A stretch of 21,972 bases of DNA, taken from assembly GCA_946479895.1 (NCBI GenBank), contig CAMLHT010000029.1, positions 1 to 21,972 on the forward strand, in the 5' to 3' direction. This DNA is from an uncultured Gemmatimonadota bacterium. GTDB taxonomy: Bacteria; Gemmatimonadota; Gemmatimonadetes; Gemmatimonadales; Gemmatimonadaceae. The notes under the pieces are model-generated. The model was given only the letters and a program-made list of their open reading frames with translations. It was not told the DNA's origin and searched no databases. Position numbers and translations under genes: made by a program. This document shows, piece by piece, positions 6,513 through 14,226 of this stretch. Each line of letters opens with the position of its first letter. Position 1 is the stretch's first letter.

Positions 6513-7880
6513 CTACCTGCCGATCGTCATCGCCGCCGGATCGAGCTCGCCCGTGAAGTAGGCCATCGCGGCCTGGTTCAGCACCAGCGTGTAGCGGGCC
6601 GTGGACAGGGCGCTCTGGGCGTTGACCCGCTGCGCCCGGGCCTGGGTGACGTCGAGCAGCGTCGCCGCGCCGACGTTGTACCGCTGCGTCGTCGCCTCGA
6701 GCGCCTGGGTCGCGGCCAGGAGGCCGGCCTGCGCCGCCGCCAGCTGCTGCTGCGCCGAGCGGACGTTGTACCACGCGGTGCGGACGTCGAGCGCTACCGT
6801 CTGGCGAGTGGCCGCCAGCTGAAGCGACGCGTTCTCCGCGGCAACCGCCGCGCGCGCCTTCGAGATGCTGGTGGTGCCGCGATCGAACACGGGCAGCGAG
6901 ATGCCGACGCCGACCGAGCCGCCGCGGTTGCGGTCGAACTGGTCCATGAAGGAATTCGGCAGGCCGCCCGGACCGGGGTTGTCCCGTCCGAACACGCCGT
7001 TCGAGCCGTAATTCGCGCTGATGCCGAGACTCGGCATCTGGCCCATGCGGGCAACGCGCCGGTCGTACTCCGCCGCGCTGACACGCTGCTGCGCCGCGAC
7101 GACGTCACGCCGGCGGGCGTAGGCCAGGTTCACCAGGCTGTCGAGATTGTAGTTGACCGTCGTTGCTTCCGGGATCGGCGGCGGGACGAACTCGTAGTCC
7201 TTCGCGGGATCGAGCTGCAGGGTACGCATCAGCCCGAACTTCGCATTCTCGATCGCGGCCTCGGCCCGGACGACCGAGAGCTGTGCCGTCGCGACCTGGG
7301 ACTTGATCTGGTAGAGGTCGGAGATCGGACGCGCGCCCGCGTCGGCGAAGCGCTGGATCTGCGCTTCCTGGAGCTGGAGCGACGCGAGGTTCTCCTTCTG
7401 CACGTCGAGCTGGCTCTGCGCGTCGATGTAGGCCACGAATCCCTGGGCGACGTTGTAGACCGTCGTCTGCCGCTGGCGGAAGAGGTCGGCCTCGGTGGCC
7501 GCCGCGTCGGCGCGCGACGACCGGACGTTGTTCCGGGTCCGGCCCGCGTCGAACAGCGTGAAGCTGCTCGAGACGCCGGAGCTGGCCGAGCGCGTCTGCT
7601 CGCTGTAGATGTTGCCGGTGGTCGGATCGAACGCGCGGCCGAACGAGTTGTTGCCGTTCACGCTGAAGTTCAGGTTCGGCCACAGCGGCTGGCCGGCCTG
7701 GCGCGCGGCGAGGTTGGCGTTCTCGAGGTTGTTCTCGGCCTGGCGAACCGTGAGGTTCTGCTTGAGCGCGATGTCGATGGCCTGCTCGAACGTGATCTTC
7801 TCGACCTGCTGCTGAGCGGCCGCGGCCGTTGACACCGTGATCGACGCGGCGGCGACGGCGAGGATGCGCTGAATCTTCAT
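6513..7880 (-). CDS. TolC family outer-membrane efflux protein
   Basis: A 455-aa outer-membrane channel protein. The signal peptide MKIQRILAVAAASITVSTAAAA is followed by QQQ. Two duplicated long-helical halves follow (each OEP domain, about residues 30-235 and 250-445), rich in Ala/Gln/Asn heptads. Typical phrases are LTVRQAENNLENANLAARQA near the start and YNVGAATLLDVTQARAQRVNAQ near the end. It would form the trimeric exit duct of a tripartite efflux or type I secretion system. No inner-membrane pump or adaptor gene is adjacent, so the partner must be elsewhere. The start is well supported: GGAGAAGAG lies directly upstream of the ATG, one of the few good Shine-Dalgarno sites in the window. 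Confidence 0.93.
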   Translation of the reverse strand: MKIQRILAVAAASITVSTAAAAQQQVEKITFEQAIDIALKQNLTVRQAENNLENANLAARQAGQPLWPNLNFSVNGNNSFGRAFDPTTGNIYSEQTRSASSGVSSSFTLFDAGRTRNNVRSSRADAAATEADLFRQRQTTVYNVAQGFVAYIDAQSQLDVQKENLASLQLQEAQIQRFADAGARPISDLYQIKSQVATAQLSVVRAEAAIENAKFGLMRTLQLDPAKDYEFVPPPIPEATTVNYNLDSLVNLAYARRRDVVAAQQRVSAAEYDRRVARMGQMPSLGISANYGSNGVFGRDNPGPGGLPNSFMDQFDRNRGGSVGVGISLPVFDRGTTSISKARAAVAAENASLQLAATRQTVALDVRTAWYNVRSAQQQLAAAQAGLLAATQALEATTQRYNVGAATLLDVTQARAQRVNAQSALSTARYTLVLNQAAMAYFTGELDPAAMTIGR

Positions 7881-7906
7881 CTCTTCTCCAGAGTGTTCAT
7901 TGACCC

Positions 7907-7925
7907 GAGGCGAGAGGATCGCCTC
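7907..7925 (-). terminator. Short hairpin between SGNH hydrolase and tolC-like genes
   Basis: A perfect 7-bp inverted repeat, GAGGCGA/TCGCCTC, with a five-base loop lies seven bases after the SGNH gene stop. It has no T tract on either strand, so it may weaken rather than stop read-through into the TolC-like gene. Confidence 0.3.
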
Positions 7926-7931
7926 ACGTTC

Positions 7932-8537
7932 CTACGGCGCGCCGAGCGTGCGCGCTGCAACGGGCAGGACCTGCTCGACCCACGTCCGGTAGGCCTCACC
8001 CGAGGGGTGCAGCCCATCTGACACGAGCAACCCCGATCGCGTTGCCGACAGCCTCGTGGACGGGGTGATGTCCACGAAAGCGGCCCCGGATTCGGTGGCC
8101 AGGGCGGCGGCGACCGCGTTGAAGCTATCGATCTCCCTGCCGATGGCCTGCCGGTCGCGACCTTCCGCGAACGGCGTGGTGCCCCAGTCCGGTATGGAGA
8201 GTACGATCAGGCGCGGTGGCAGTTTCGCGAATCCGAGAGCCCGGCCAAGGAGGGTGGAAAACGACCTCCGGTAACGCTCTACCCCGTAGCCGCGGTACTG
8301 ATCGTTGACCCCGGCCAGCAGCGTGACGAGGTCCCATTTGCCGGTGACGGCTTCGGCCTCGATCGCCGCGAGGAGCTCCTCCGTCGTCCAGCCCGTCTTC
8401 GCGATGATGCGGGGGTCGTGGATGGGCAGTCCGCCGTCGCGGAGCGCCCGCGCGAGCTGGACCGGCCACCTATCCCGTTCATCCACCCCCTCCCCGATCG
8501 TGTACGAGTCGCCGAGGGCGAGGAAGGAAGCGGTCAC
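7932..8537 (-). CDS. SGNH/GDSL hydrolase
   Basis: A 201-aa esterase/lipase-like hydrolase. All blocks of the SGNH family are visible: GDSY with nucleophile Ser11 (block I), TGWTT (block II Gly), LLAGVNDQ with Asn78 (block III) and DGLHPS with Asp174 and His177 (block V). No signal peptide is evident, so it is probably cytoplasmic unless the start is misplaced. Members remove acetyl or acyl groups from lipids, sugars or peptides; the substrate is not shown. The GTG start at 8537 overlaps the upstream lipoprotein stop as GTGA, so the genes are coupled. Confidence 0.92.
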   Translation of the reverse strand: MTASFLALGDSYTIGEGVDERDRWPVQLARALRDGGLPIHDPRIIAKTGWTTEELLAAIEAEAVTGKWDLVTLLAGVNDQYRGYGVERYRRSFSTLLGRALGFAKLPPRLIVLSIPDWGTTPFAEGRDRQAIGREIDSFNAVAAALATESGAAFVDITPSTRLSATRSGLLVSDGLHPSGEAYRTWVEQVLPVAARTLGAP

Positions 8538-9721
8538 GGCCTGATGTAGCCGTTCTCGAGGAGCTCGTTGTACGTGCGGATCCTGCCCGCGTCGTACTCG
8601 GTGACGAACGTGTTCATGTACTGGAGGATCTGCGTGCTGTTGTAGCCGGGGACGCTGAGCGGATGCCAGCTCGGGCCTCCACGGCCCATCCCGAACATGC
8701 TGCGGATGAACACCGTCTTCTCGTTCCGCGGCAGCGTCTTCACGTTCTCGGCGAACGAGGCGAAGCCTCCGTCGCGCATGAGGTATTGCTCGACGTTCGA
8801 CATGTACATCGCCGAGACGGCGAGGTCGCGCGACCGGATCTCGTCACCGATGCGGCGGAGCGCCGTCGGGCCGGCCGCATTGCCGGTGACGGGAATGATG
8901 CGGTTGGCCGCCTGCATGTACTTCACGTACTGGAAGAGCGAGTCGGCGGCGAGATAGTTGAGCTGGTGGCCGGCGCGGTCGGTCTCGAGGAGCAGCTCAC
9001 GCCACACCGGCATGTTGCCCATCATGTTGCCGTTCAGGCTCGAGTACGTCACGTCCAGTCCGTGGCGGATGAACGCCGCGCGGTAGATCGCGAGGACGGC
9101 GATGTCGTTCTCGGTGAGCGGAATGCCGAAGGCCTGCGCGCGACGCTCGATCTCGACTTCCGTGGCCTTGGCCACCTCGACCGAGGCGGGCGTCGAGTCC
9201 ACGTAGCTCACGATGTCGGCGATCGAGCGGTCCTTCCAGGCGTCGACGTCGGCCGGATTGGGTTTCGCGAGGAGGATGCAGAGGTACTCCAGGCGATTGC
9301 GCGACATCCCGAAGACGGCCTTGAAGAGCTGGTGCTCGATCATCGCGTCGCGGCGAATGTCGAACATGAACGCGATTTCCGGCCGGATCGCGGCGATATA
9401 GGAAAAGTTCTGGTCCGGCCCGACACCGATGTACGCGCCGCCCTTCACGCCGATGCGGCGCATTGCGTCGAGCACGTGCAGGTAGGACGTCTCGTTCGAG
9501 ACGACGTTCTCCGAGGGGAAGTAGCCGGCGGGCTCGGAGAGGGTGAGGAACAGCTTGCCGTAGGTCGACTCGGGCTGCGGAAGCAGGGGCAGCTCGGTGG
9601 GCCCCGGGGGCAGCGTGGCAAGCGTGTCGCGCACCCGGACCGGGGTCGGCACGACGGCGGGCGAGGCGCACGCCGCGACCGCGCCGATGAGCGCCAGGAG
9701 GCGCAGGACGCGGGCGCTCAC
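8534..9721 (-). CDS. Predicted lipoprotein with a possible Rossmann/methyltransferase-like motif
   Basis: A 395-aa protein. The signal peptide ends in a good lipobox VAAC (Cys18), followed by a Pro-rich linker to about residue 50. The domain that follows begins with a TLSEPAGYFPSENVVSNE segment, then GGAYIGVGPDQNFSYIA (94-110) and FDIRR (120-124). This resembles motif I and the acidic end of strand 2 in Rossmann-type methyltransferases, but the rest does not clearly match. I recall similar proteins of unknown function in other bacteria but cannot name the family with certainty. The GTG start overlaps the 65-aa gene (GTGA), and its own stop overlaps the SGNH hydrolase. Shared operon membership suggests an envelope-related job. 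Confidence 0.8.
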   Translation of the reverse strand: MSARVLRLLALIGAVAACASPAVVPTPVRVRDTLATLPPGPTELPLLPQPESTYGKLFLTLSEPAGYFPSENVVSNETSYLHVLDAMRRIGVKGGAYIGVGPDQNFSYIAAIRPEIAFMFDIRRDAMIEHQLFKAVFGMSRNRLEYLCILLAKPNPADVDAWKDRSIADIVSYVDSTPASVEVAKATEVEIERRAQAFGIPLTENDIAVLAIYRAAFIRHGLDVTYSSLNGNMMGNMPVWRELLLETDRAGHQLNYLAADSLFQYVKYMQAANRIIPVTGNAAGPTALRRIGDEIRSRDLAVSAMYMSNVEQYLMRDGGFASFAENVKTLPRNEKTVFIRSMFGMGRGGPSWHPLSVPGYNSTQILQYMNTFVTEYDAGRIRTYNELLENGYIRP

Positions 9722-9915
9722 GGAACCCGGTCGGCGGAGACGACGACGCGCAGCTGCTGGAGGAAGGCGGACGGCCCGGCGCTGTCGGGCAGCGCGGCCA
9801 GCGCTTTCAGGGCGTCGTCTTCGCGGACGGCAAGCCCGGCGCTGATGGTGTTGGGATCAACGCCCACTCGTTCGAATTCCCTGATGAGCCGCTCCAGCCG
9901 GTCGGACTGGGACAT
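9718..9915 (-). CDS. 65-aa protein of unknown function
   Basis: It begins MSQSDRLERLIREFERVGVD and reads as a mainly helical, charged soluble protein without membrane segment or known motif. I chose ATG 9915 because upstream codons lack protein-like composition. The stop overlaps the GTG start of the lipoprotein gene as GTGA, and that strict coupling repeats at the next junction. This supports a real gene leading a three-gene operon. Confidence 0.6.
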   Translation of the reverse strand: MSQSDRLERLIREFERVGVDPNTISAGLAVREDDALKALAALPDSAGPSAFLQQLRVVVSADRVP

Positions 9916-9931
9916 GGGTGTCGTAGCGAGG

Positions 9932-9953
9932 GTTTGCCGACGGTGACGCAAAC
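9932..9953 (-). promoter_or_regulatory. Inverted repeat upstream of the 65-aa/lipoprotein/SGNH operon
   Basis: GTTTGC and GCAAAC are separated by 10 bases, starting 17 bases before the first start codon of the operon. The one-turn spacing suits a dimeric repressor site, but the repeat is short and could be chance. Confidence 0.3.
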
Positions 9954-10006
9954 TGCTTACCACGCCAGTACCGCGCCAGTGGTCGGACAGTTCCGGCCAC
10001 GCCGTT

Positions 10007-10032
10007 GTCATCTGAGCGCGGCTCAGGACGAC
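10007..10032. repeat. Palindromic intergenic repeat, short copy 2
   Basis: GTCATCTGAGC, GCG, then GCTCAGGACGAC: the outer arms of the repeat family with the middle missing. Read on the reverse strand, it supplies the TCG TCC TGA that ends the DUF72 gene. Confidence 0.65.
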
Positions 10033-10850
10033 AGGCGTTGCATGAGCCGCAACGCATCCCTCGGCGCGTGGACCTTGGCATCGTTGTCGAAGTAGACGTA
10101 AACGTCGCGCTTCTGCCTCTGCCATTCGACAATCCGATCGGCCCAGGCGTCGAGCTCCTCGTCCGAATACCGGCTTGTGTAGAGGTGCGTCGACCCGTGC
10201 AGGCGCACGTACACGAAATTCGCCGTCACCTCCTCGGCCATCTCCCACCGGCCCGCGCTGTCGGCGATGACGAAGCCGCAGCGGTGCTTCCGGAGCAGCG
10301 AGTAGAACTCCTCGCAGAAGTAGGACGGGTGACGAACCTCGAAGGCGTGGCGGTAGCGCACGTTGGCGGCGGCCCTGGTGAGGGCGCCGCGCCGCAGCCG
10401 ATGGTCGTGCCGCTCCGCGATCGCCTCGGCGGCGACCGACGTCCGGGGCAGCGAGCGCATGAAGGTGTCCATGCGCTCGGCGTCGAACCTGTACGAGTCT
10501 GGGAGCTGCCACAGGAACGGGCCGGTGAGCCTGCCGAGCGCGAGGATGCCGCTGGCGAAGAAATTCCCCATGGCCGTCTCGCAGTTCCTGAGCTTGAGGT
10601 TGTGGGTGATGAACCTCCCGCCCTTGATCGCGAACACGAAGCCGCGCTTCGGCACCTCGGCCGCCCAGCGCTCGAAGACCGCGGGGTTCTTCAGGCTGTA
10701 GAACGTTCCGTTCAGCTCGATCGAGTTGAACTGCCGGCTGGCGTACTCGAGCCAGCGCCGCTTCGGAACGTCATCCGGGTAGAAGACCCCACCCCAGCGC
10801 GGATAGTCGTATCCGGAGATGCCGATGTATGCGCGAGCGGTCACTGTCAT
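10023..10850 (-). CDS. DUF72 (YecE-like) protein
   Basis: A 275-aa TIM-barrel-like protein of the DUF72 family, whose biochemical role is not established. Characteristic parts are the start YIGISGYDYPRWGG, FNSIELNGTFYSL, FVFAIKGGRFITHNLKL, the central GPFLWQLPDSYRFD, the FEVRHPSY strand and the C-terminal YVRLHGSTHLYTSRYS. The length is normal. The ATG (10848-10850) and an alternative GTG (10853) both lie within the palindromic repeat at 10846-10914, while its stop codon lies in another copy. GTG at 10844, just outside the repeat, is a third start candidate. A strong terminator lies only 65 bases upstream, so its promoter must be within the repeat. Confidence 0.92.
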   Translation of the reverse strand: MTVTARAYIGISGYDYPRWGGVFYPDDVPKRRWLEYASRQFNSIELNGTFYSLKNPAVFERWAAEVPKRGFVFAIKGGRFITHNLKLRNCETAMGNFFASGILALGRLTGPFLWQLPDSYRFDAERMDTFMRSLPRTSVAAEAIAERHDHRLRRGALTRAAANVRYRHAFEVRHPSYFCEEFYSLLRKHRCGFVIADSAGRWEMAEEVTANFVYVRLHGSTHLYTSRYSDEELDAWADRIVEWQRQKRDVYVYFDNDAKVHAPRDALRLMQRLSS

Positions 10851-10914
10851 CACGAGCGAAGCGAGGGACCTGCTTCAAGGCAAGAAGCGGATCCCTCGCC
10901 TCGCTCGGGATGAC
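10846..10914. repeat. Palindromic intergenic repeat, copy 3
   Basis: The 30-base arms (10846-10875 and 10885-10914) pair with four mismatches around a nine-base loop; the outer ends are GTCATCACGAG and CTCGGGATGAC. It lies between the DUF72 start and the anti-sigma terminator, and contributes the likely DUF72 start codon. A related 11-base fragment, GTCATCACGAG, also occurs alone at 6488-6498 between convergent genes. Confidence 0.8.
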
Positions 10915-10953
10915 AAAAGGAAAGCGGGCCGGAGCAATCGCTCCGGCCCGCTT
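10915..10953 (-). terminator. Strong intrinsic terminator of the sigma/anti-sigma operon
   Basis: A perfect 14-bp stem (10922-10935 with 10940-10953) with a four-base loop is followed on the reverse strand by TCCTTTT. It lies 22 bases after the anti-sigma stop codon. Confidence 0.9.
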
Positions 10954-10975
10954 CAGGTCCAGTCTCGCGGTGCGG

Positions 10976-11419
10976 TCAGCCGAGCAGGAGCGCGGTCGCC
11001 GCGGCGGTGACGGCCACCAGGCCGGCGCCGATCGTGACCGCGGCACCCGGCGTCACGACGAACTCGCGACGAAACCAGGGCGTGATCTCCACCGGCAGCG
11101 TGTGCGGCAACGCGTCCATGATCTTCGACTCGAGGGCGAGCGGCATCCGCGCGTGGCGGCGACGCTCGGCTTCGGCGCCGATCTGCTTCCAGAACTCCAC
11201 GTCGGGCGCCAGCGTGCCGCGGCGAACCGAGGCTTCCGGCAGCTCACCATCGAGCCAGGCGTGGATGGCGGGAGACAGGACGCGAGTCTCGGCGCCGAGA
11301 TCCTGCTTGATCGGGACTTCCCGATCGGTCAGTGGACGGTCGGACTGCGGCTTTTCCGGACGGCGAGCACGGTCCGGAGCGTTCCCCAATCCGCCATCGG
11401 AGCGAAGATCGTCAACCAT
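10976..11419 (-). CDS. Membrane-anchored anti-sigma factor-like protein
   Basis: A 147-aa protein immediately downstream of an ECF sigma gene, with its ATG sharing one base with the sigma stop (TAATG). The cytoplasmic part holds HAWLDGEL (53-60), the short phrase typical of anti-sigma domains. A single transmembrane helix (123-146) ends the protein, so there is almost no periplasmic domain. The HxxxCxxC zinc motif of ZAS-type anti-sigmas is missing: there is no Cys at all. The first 45 residues are charged and low in order. The assignment rests on context, HAWLDGEL and topology. With so little outside the membrane, signal sensing may need a partner. Confidence 0.75.
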   Translation of the reverse strand: MVDDLRSDGGLGNAPDRARRPEKPQSDRPLTDREVPIKQDLGAETRVLSPAIHAWLDGELPEASVRRGTLAPDVEFWKQIGAEAERRRHARMPLALESKIMDALPHTLPVEITPWFRREFVVTPGAAVTIGAGLVAVTAAATALLLG

Positions 11420-11958
11420 TACGCGTACTTCTCCTCTAAGAGTGCCTGGAGCGCTTCGCGCGCGCGGTGCACGCGCATCTTCAACGCCCCAACGGTAGTA
11501 CCCAGCAAATCCGCCATCTCTTCGTACGACCGGCCTTCCACGTGCTTCATCACGAACGCTTCCCGCAGCGAGGCCGGCAGCATGCCAAGCGCCCGGTCCA
11601 GATCGGTGCGCAGCTCGGTACGGTCGAGGTCCTCTTCCGGTGTCGCGTAATTCGACGGCTGATCGTCTTCCTCGTAGCTCAGGTGCGACCGGCGGATGTT
11701 CTTCAGCCAGTCCTTGCACCCATTAGCGACGATCCGGAACACCCAGGCGTCAAATCTTCCCCTCACCTCGGCCAGGTGCTGATAGGCCTTGATGAAGGAG
11801 ACCTGGAGGATGTCCTCGGCCACGTCCGGGCTGCCGGTCATGCACAGCGCGTGGCGGTAAAGCGGGTCGCTGTAGCGACTTATGAGGACCCTGAAGGCGT
11901 CGCGATGTCCTGCGAGGACTCGCTGAATAATCAACTGATCTTCGTCGGCGCCTTCCAT
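11419..11958 (-). CDS. ECF-type RNA polymerase sigma factor
   Basis: A 179-aa group IV sigma factor. Region 2 (about 15-88) contains DPLYRHALCMTGSPDVAEDILQ and FDAWVFRIVANGCKDWLK; region 4 (about 117-170) contains LPASLREAFVMKH, EGRSYEEMADLLGTTVGALKMRVHRARE, the helix-turn-helix that binds the -35 element. I chose ATG 11958 because the domain starts right after it. GTG at 12003 would add 15 residues that are unlike the family. It is coupled to the anti-sigma gene and probably directs a stress regulon including its own promoter. An inverted GACGG/CCGTC hairpin lies just upstream of the start. Confidence 0.93.
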   Translation of the reverse strand: MEGADEDQLIIQRVLAGHRDAFRVLISRYSDPLYRHALCMTGSPDVAEDILQVSFIKAYQHLAEVRGRFDAWVFRIVANGCKDWLKNIRRSHLSYEEDDQPSNYATPEEDLDRTELRTDLDRALGMLPASLREAFVMKHVEGRSYEEMADLLGTTVGALKMRVHRAREALQALLEEKYA

Positions 11959-12096
11959 AAAGACGGGATCGGCGGCGCGCGAGACGGTTTCCGTCGTCTT
12001 CACGACGATAGAGTAACCCACTTTCCCGGGTCGGGACAGTGTGAATTTCGCGGTCGACGGTGCCAGGGAGGTCGCCACGTCCTGATGACGACCCGG

Positions 12097-12113
12097 GGTA
12101 ACGCCCGGTAACG
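12097..12113 (-). promoter_or_regulatory. Direct CGTTACC repeats upstream of the sigma gene
   Basis: Reverse-strand CGTTACC occurs twice (12097-12103 and 12107-12113), ten bases apart, which puts both on one face of the helix. They lie about 140 bases upstream of the sigma factor start, just after the CoA-transferase stop. They could be regulatory sites for the sigma operon; the evidence is spacing only. Confidence 0.25.
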
Positions 12114-12127
12114 TCCGGCAGCCGGCC

Positions 12128-13240
12128 CTAGGTCAGGCGACCGAAGGCGTCCCAACCATCGCGACGCACGATGGCCCCATGCTCGTCGAGATTCGGCGGG
12201 GCGAGACGCCACCGGCCACCGACCGACGACGGCATCCCCATGACGGGCGACGCATTCGTGTCCTCGAGAGACTGGAGCACTGTCTTCACGACGCCCGAGG
12301 GGACGCCCGCTTTCCCGAGCAGCTCCATCCAGTGCAACGCCGGCTTCCGCCTCACCGCCGCTTCGATGCGCGCGACGATCCGGTCGCGCGCGGCAAGCCG
12401 GCCGGGGTTCCTGGCAAGCGCGGGATCGGCGGCGAGATCGTCCAGACCGAGGGTCTTCATCGCGGCGACCCACTGGGAGTCCGAGCCCACCGCGAGCACG
12501 ATGGGCTGGTCGGCCGCGTGAAAGAGCTGATAGGGGACGATGTTCGGATGCGCGTTGCCCCAGCGCTTCGGCTCACGGCCCGATTCGATCGCGTTCTGCG
12601 CGACGTTGACCATCGCCGCGCGCGCGCTGTCGGCGAGCGAGATCACGAGCCTTCGCGCAATGGGCCGGCCGGACTGCCGCCCCAACAGCGCCGCGAGAAT
12701 GGCGACCGCGGCATCCTTGCCGGCGACGATGTCGGCCAGCGCCACGCCGACCTTGAGCGGCTCGCCATCCGGCTCACCGGTGATCGCCATCCACCCACAC
12801 TCGGCCTGGGTGACGAAGTCGTAGCCCGGCCGAGGATTCCCGGCCCCGAATCCGGTGATCGTGCACCATATCAGCTTTCGGCTCCCGGCGGTCAGGCTGT
12901 CCGCGTCGATGCCCCGCTTCGCGAGCACGCCTGGCAGGAAGTTGTCGACGACGACGTCTGCCTCGGCGATGAGCCGGAGGACGAGGTCGCGGTCAGCTGG
13001 CGAATCGAGATCCGCGGCGACGCTCAGCTTGTTGCGGTTGATGCTGCGGAAGTATGGACTCTCGAGAGGCGTCGCTCCTCCCCACGACCGCGTGTCGTCG
13101 CCGACGCCCGGCCGCTCGATCTTGATGACGTCCGCGCCAAGGTCGCCGAGCGCCATCGTGCAGAGCGGGCCGGCGAGCACGCGGGTGAGGTCGAGGATCC
13201 TGACACCGGAGAGTGGCAGGTGATGTGTGGGTTCGGTCAT
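12128..13240 (-). CDS. Class III CoA-transferase (CaiB/BaiF family)
   Basis: A 370-aa enzyme that moves CoA between organic acids through a covalent aspartyl-CoA intermediate. Typical parts are LSGVRILDLTRVLAGPLCTM, LGADVIKIERPGVGDDTR, the NRNKLSVAADL strand, VDNFLPGVLAKRGID and the active-site RPGYDFVTQAECG with Asp141, and the later NIVPYQLF. Substrates vary widely (formate/oxalate, carnitine, succinyl, aryl acids) and cannot be named from the sequence. I chose ATG 13240, which precedes MTEPTHHLPL; a second ATG 36 bases upstream is possible. It reads toward the sigma operon with a 170-base gap, probably as its own unit. Confidence 0.93.
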   Translation of the reverse strand: MTEPTHHLPLSGVRILDLTRVLAGPLCTMALGDLGADVIKIERPGVGDDTRSWGGATPLESPYFRSINRNKLSVAADLDSPADRDLVLRLIAEADVVVDNFLPGVLAKRGIDADSLTAGSRKLIWCTITGFGAGNPRPGYDFVTQAECGWMAITGEPDGEPLKVGVALADIVAGKDAAVAILAALLGRQSGRPIARRLVISLADSARAAMVNVAQNAIESGREPKRWGNAHPNIVPYQLFHAADQPIVLAVGSDSQWVAAMKTLGLDDLAADPALARNPGRLAARDRIVARIEAAVRRKPALHWMELLGKAGVPSGVVKTVLQSLEDTNASPVMGMPSSVGGRWRLAPPNLDEHGAIVRRDGWDAFGRLT

Positions 13241-13551
13241 GTGGGGAAATCCCGGCGCGCTCGCTGCGGGATACATGTCACGCCGCGGCCACCGTGGGCG
13301 GAGAAAGATGTCGACGACACACGAGTTGGGGGGCTCACCCGGCCGTGAGCTGGGCTCGACGTACTGGAGGCTCGATACTGTCCGACTTCAGGCCTTCATG
13401 GCGCCATGGTGCCGTGTTCATGTATCGTATCTGGTCAGCTTGATGTGTGAAATGACGAATCTTCGGCTTCGTCCCTCGCCCCGCCTGCGGGGAGACTTTA
13501 TTATTCCGCGCCGAACTCACCGCGTCACAACAACCTACCGTTCCCAGCCCG
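13241..13551. other. 311-bp intergenic region between divergent genes
   Basis: It lies between the reverse CoA-transferase and the forward phasin-like gene and must hold both promoters. I see an inverted repeat GACGAA/TTCGTC around 13454-13473 and a tight hairpin CCCCGC CT GCGGGG (13479-13492) followed by an AT-rich run. TACCGTTCC, close to the TAnnTTT box seen elsewhere, lies about 15-20 bases before the phasin ATG. No convincing gene is seen. Confidence 0.5.
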
Positions 13552-14226
13552 ATGGCCGAAAAGCAGTCCTCTGCCCAGTCGCAATCCGATGAGATGGCCG
13601 AGCTGACGGAGCGCGCCCGCCTCCTGAGCGAGGAAGCGAGCACGAAGGTCACCGGCGCGATGCGGCAGATGATCGCCGGCGCGGCGGGGGTCGCGGGATT
13701 TGCGGTGGAGAGCGCGCGCGACCTCGTGCAGTACATGGTGCGCCGCGGCCAGATGACGGCCGACGAAGGGGAGAAGCTCATCCGCGAAGCGGAGGCGGTG
13801 CACGCGAAGCTGCCGAAAGCCGAGCGCGAGCGCCTCGCCGCGCAGAGAGCTGCCGCCGAGAAAGCCGCCGCCGAGAAGAAGGCCGCGCGCATCGCGGCGG
13901 AGACGGCGCCACCGGTTCATCGTCCGGCGACGCCGGGCCGCATTCTCGCCCAGGGCGCGGGCAAGTCGGTGAAGCAGGCGCCGCTCCCGAAGAAGGAAGG
14001 CGCCGAGACGGAAAAGCCGGCGGCGAAGGCGCCTGCTCCGGTGACGAAGGGCGCGAAGCCGGCCAAGCCGGCTCCGGCGGCGAAGTCAGCTCCGCCCGCG
14101 AAGGCAGCGCCGGCCGCGAAGGCCGCTCCCGCGAAGAAGGCTGCGCCGGCGAAGAAGGCCGCTCCGGCAAAGAAGCCCGCGGCGAAAGCCCCGGCCGCGA
14201 AGAAGACCGTCAAGAAGAAGCGCTAG
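13552..14226 (+). CDS. Phasin-like protein with histone H1-like tail (PhaF-like)
   Basis: A 224-aa protein of two parts. The N-terminal half (to about 95) is a helical phasin-type domain, ending in VQYMVRRGQMTADEGEKLIRE, followed by an Ala/Glu/Lys coiled coil to about 118. The rest is Ala/Lys/Pro-rich, with repeats of the AAPAKK type and a KKTVKKKR end, like histone H1 and the DNA-binding tail of Pseudomonas PhaF. In PhaF this arrangement links polyhydroxyalkanoate granules to the nucleoid. A role in storage-granule segregation is a fair inference, but a general nucleoid-associated protein is an alternative, since no PHA synthase is in the window. Confidence 0.75.
   Translation: MAEKQSSAQSQSDEMAELTERARLLSEEASTKVTGAMRQMIAGAAGVAGFAVESARDLVQYMVRRGQMTADEGEKLIREAEAVHAKLPKAERERLAAQRAAAEKAAAEKKAARIAAETAPPVHRPATPGRILAQGAGKSVKQAPLPKKEGAETEKPAAKAPAPVTKGAKPAKPAPAAKSAPPAKAAPAAKAAPAKKAAPAKKAAPAKKPAAKAPAAKKTVKKKR

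Noticed and set aside
13227..13592. Forward frame across the 13241-13551 gap
   Set aside because: It overlaps the start of the phasin-like gene out of frame, has no ribosome site and no protein-like pattern.
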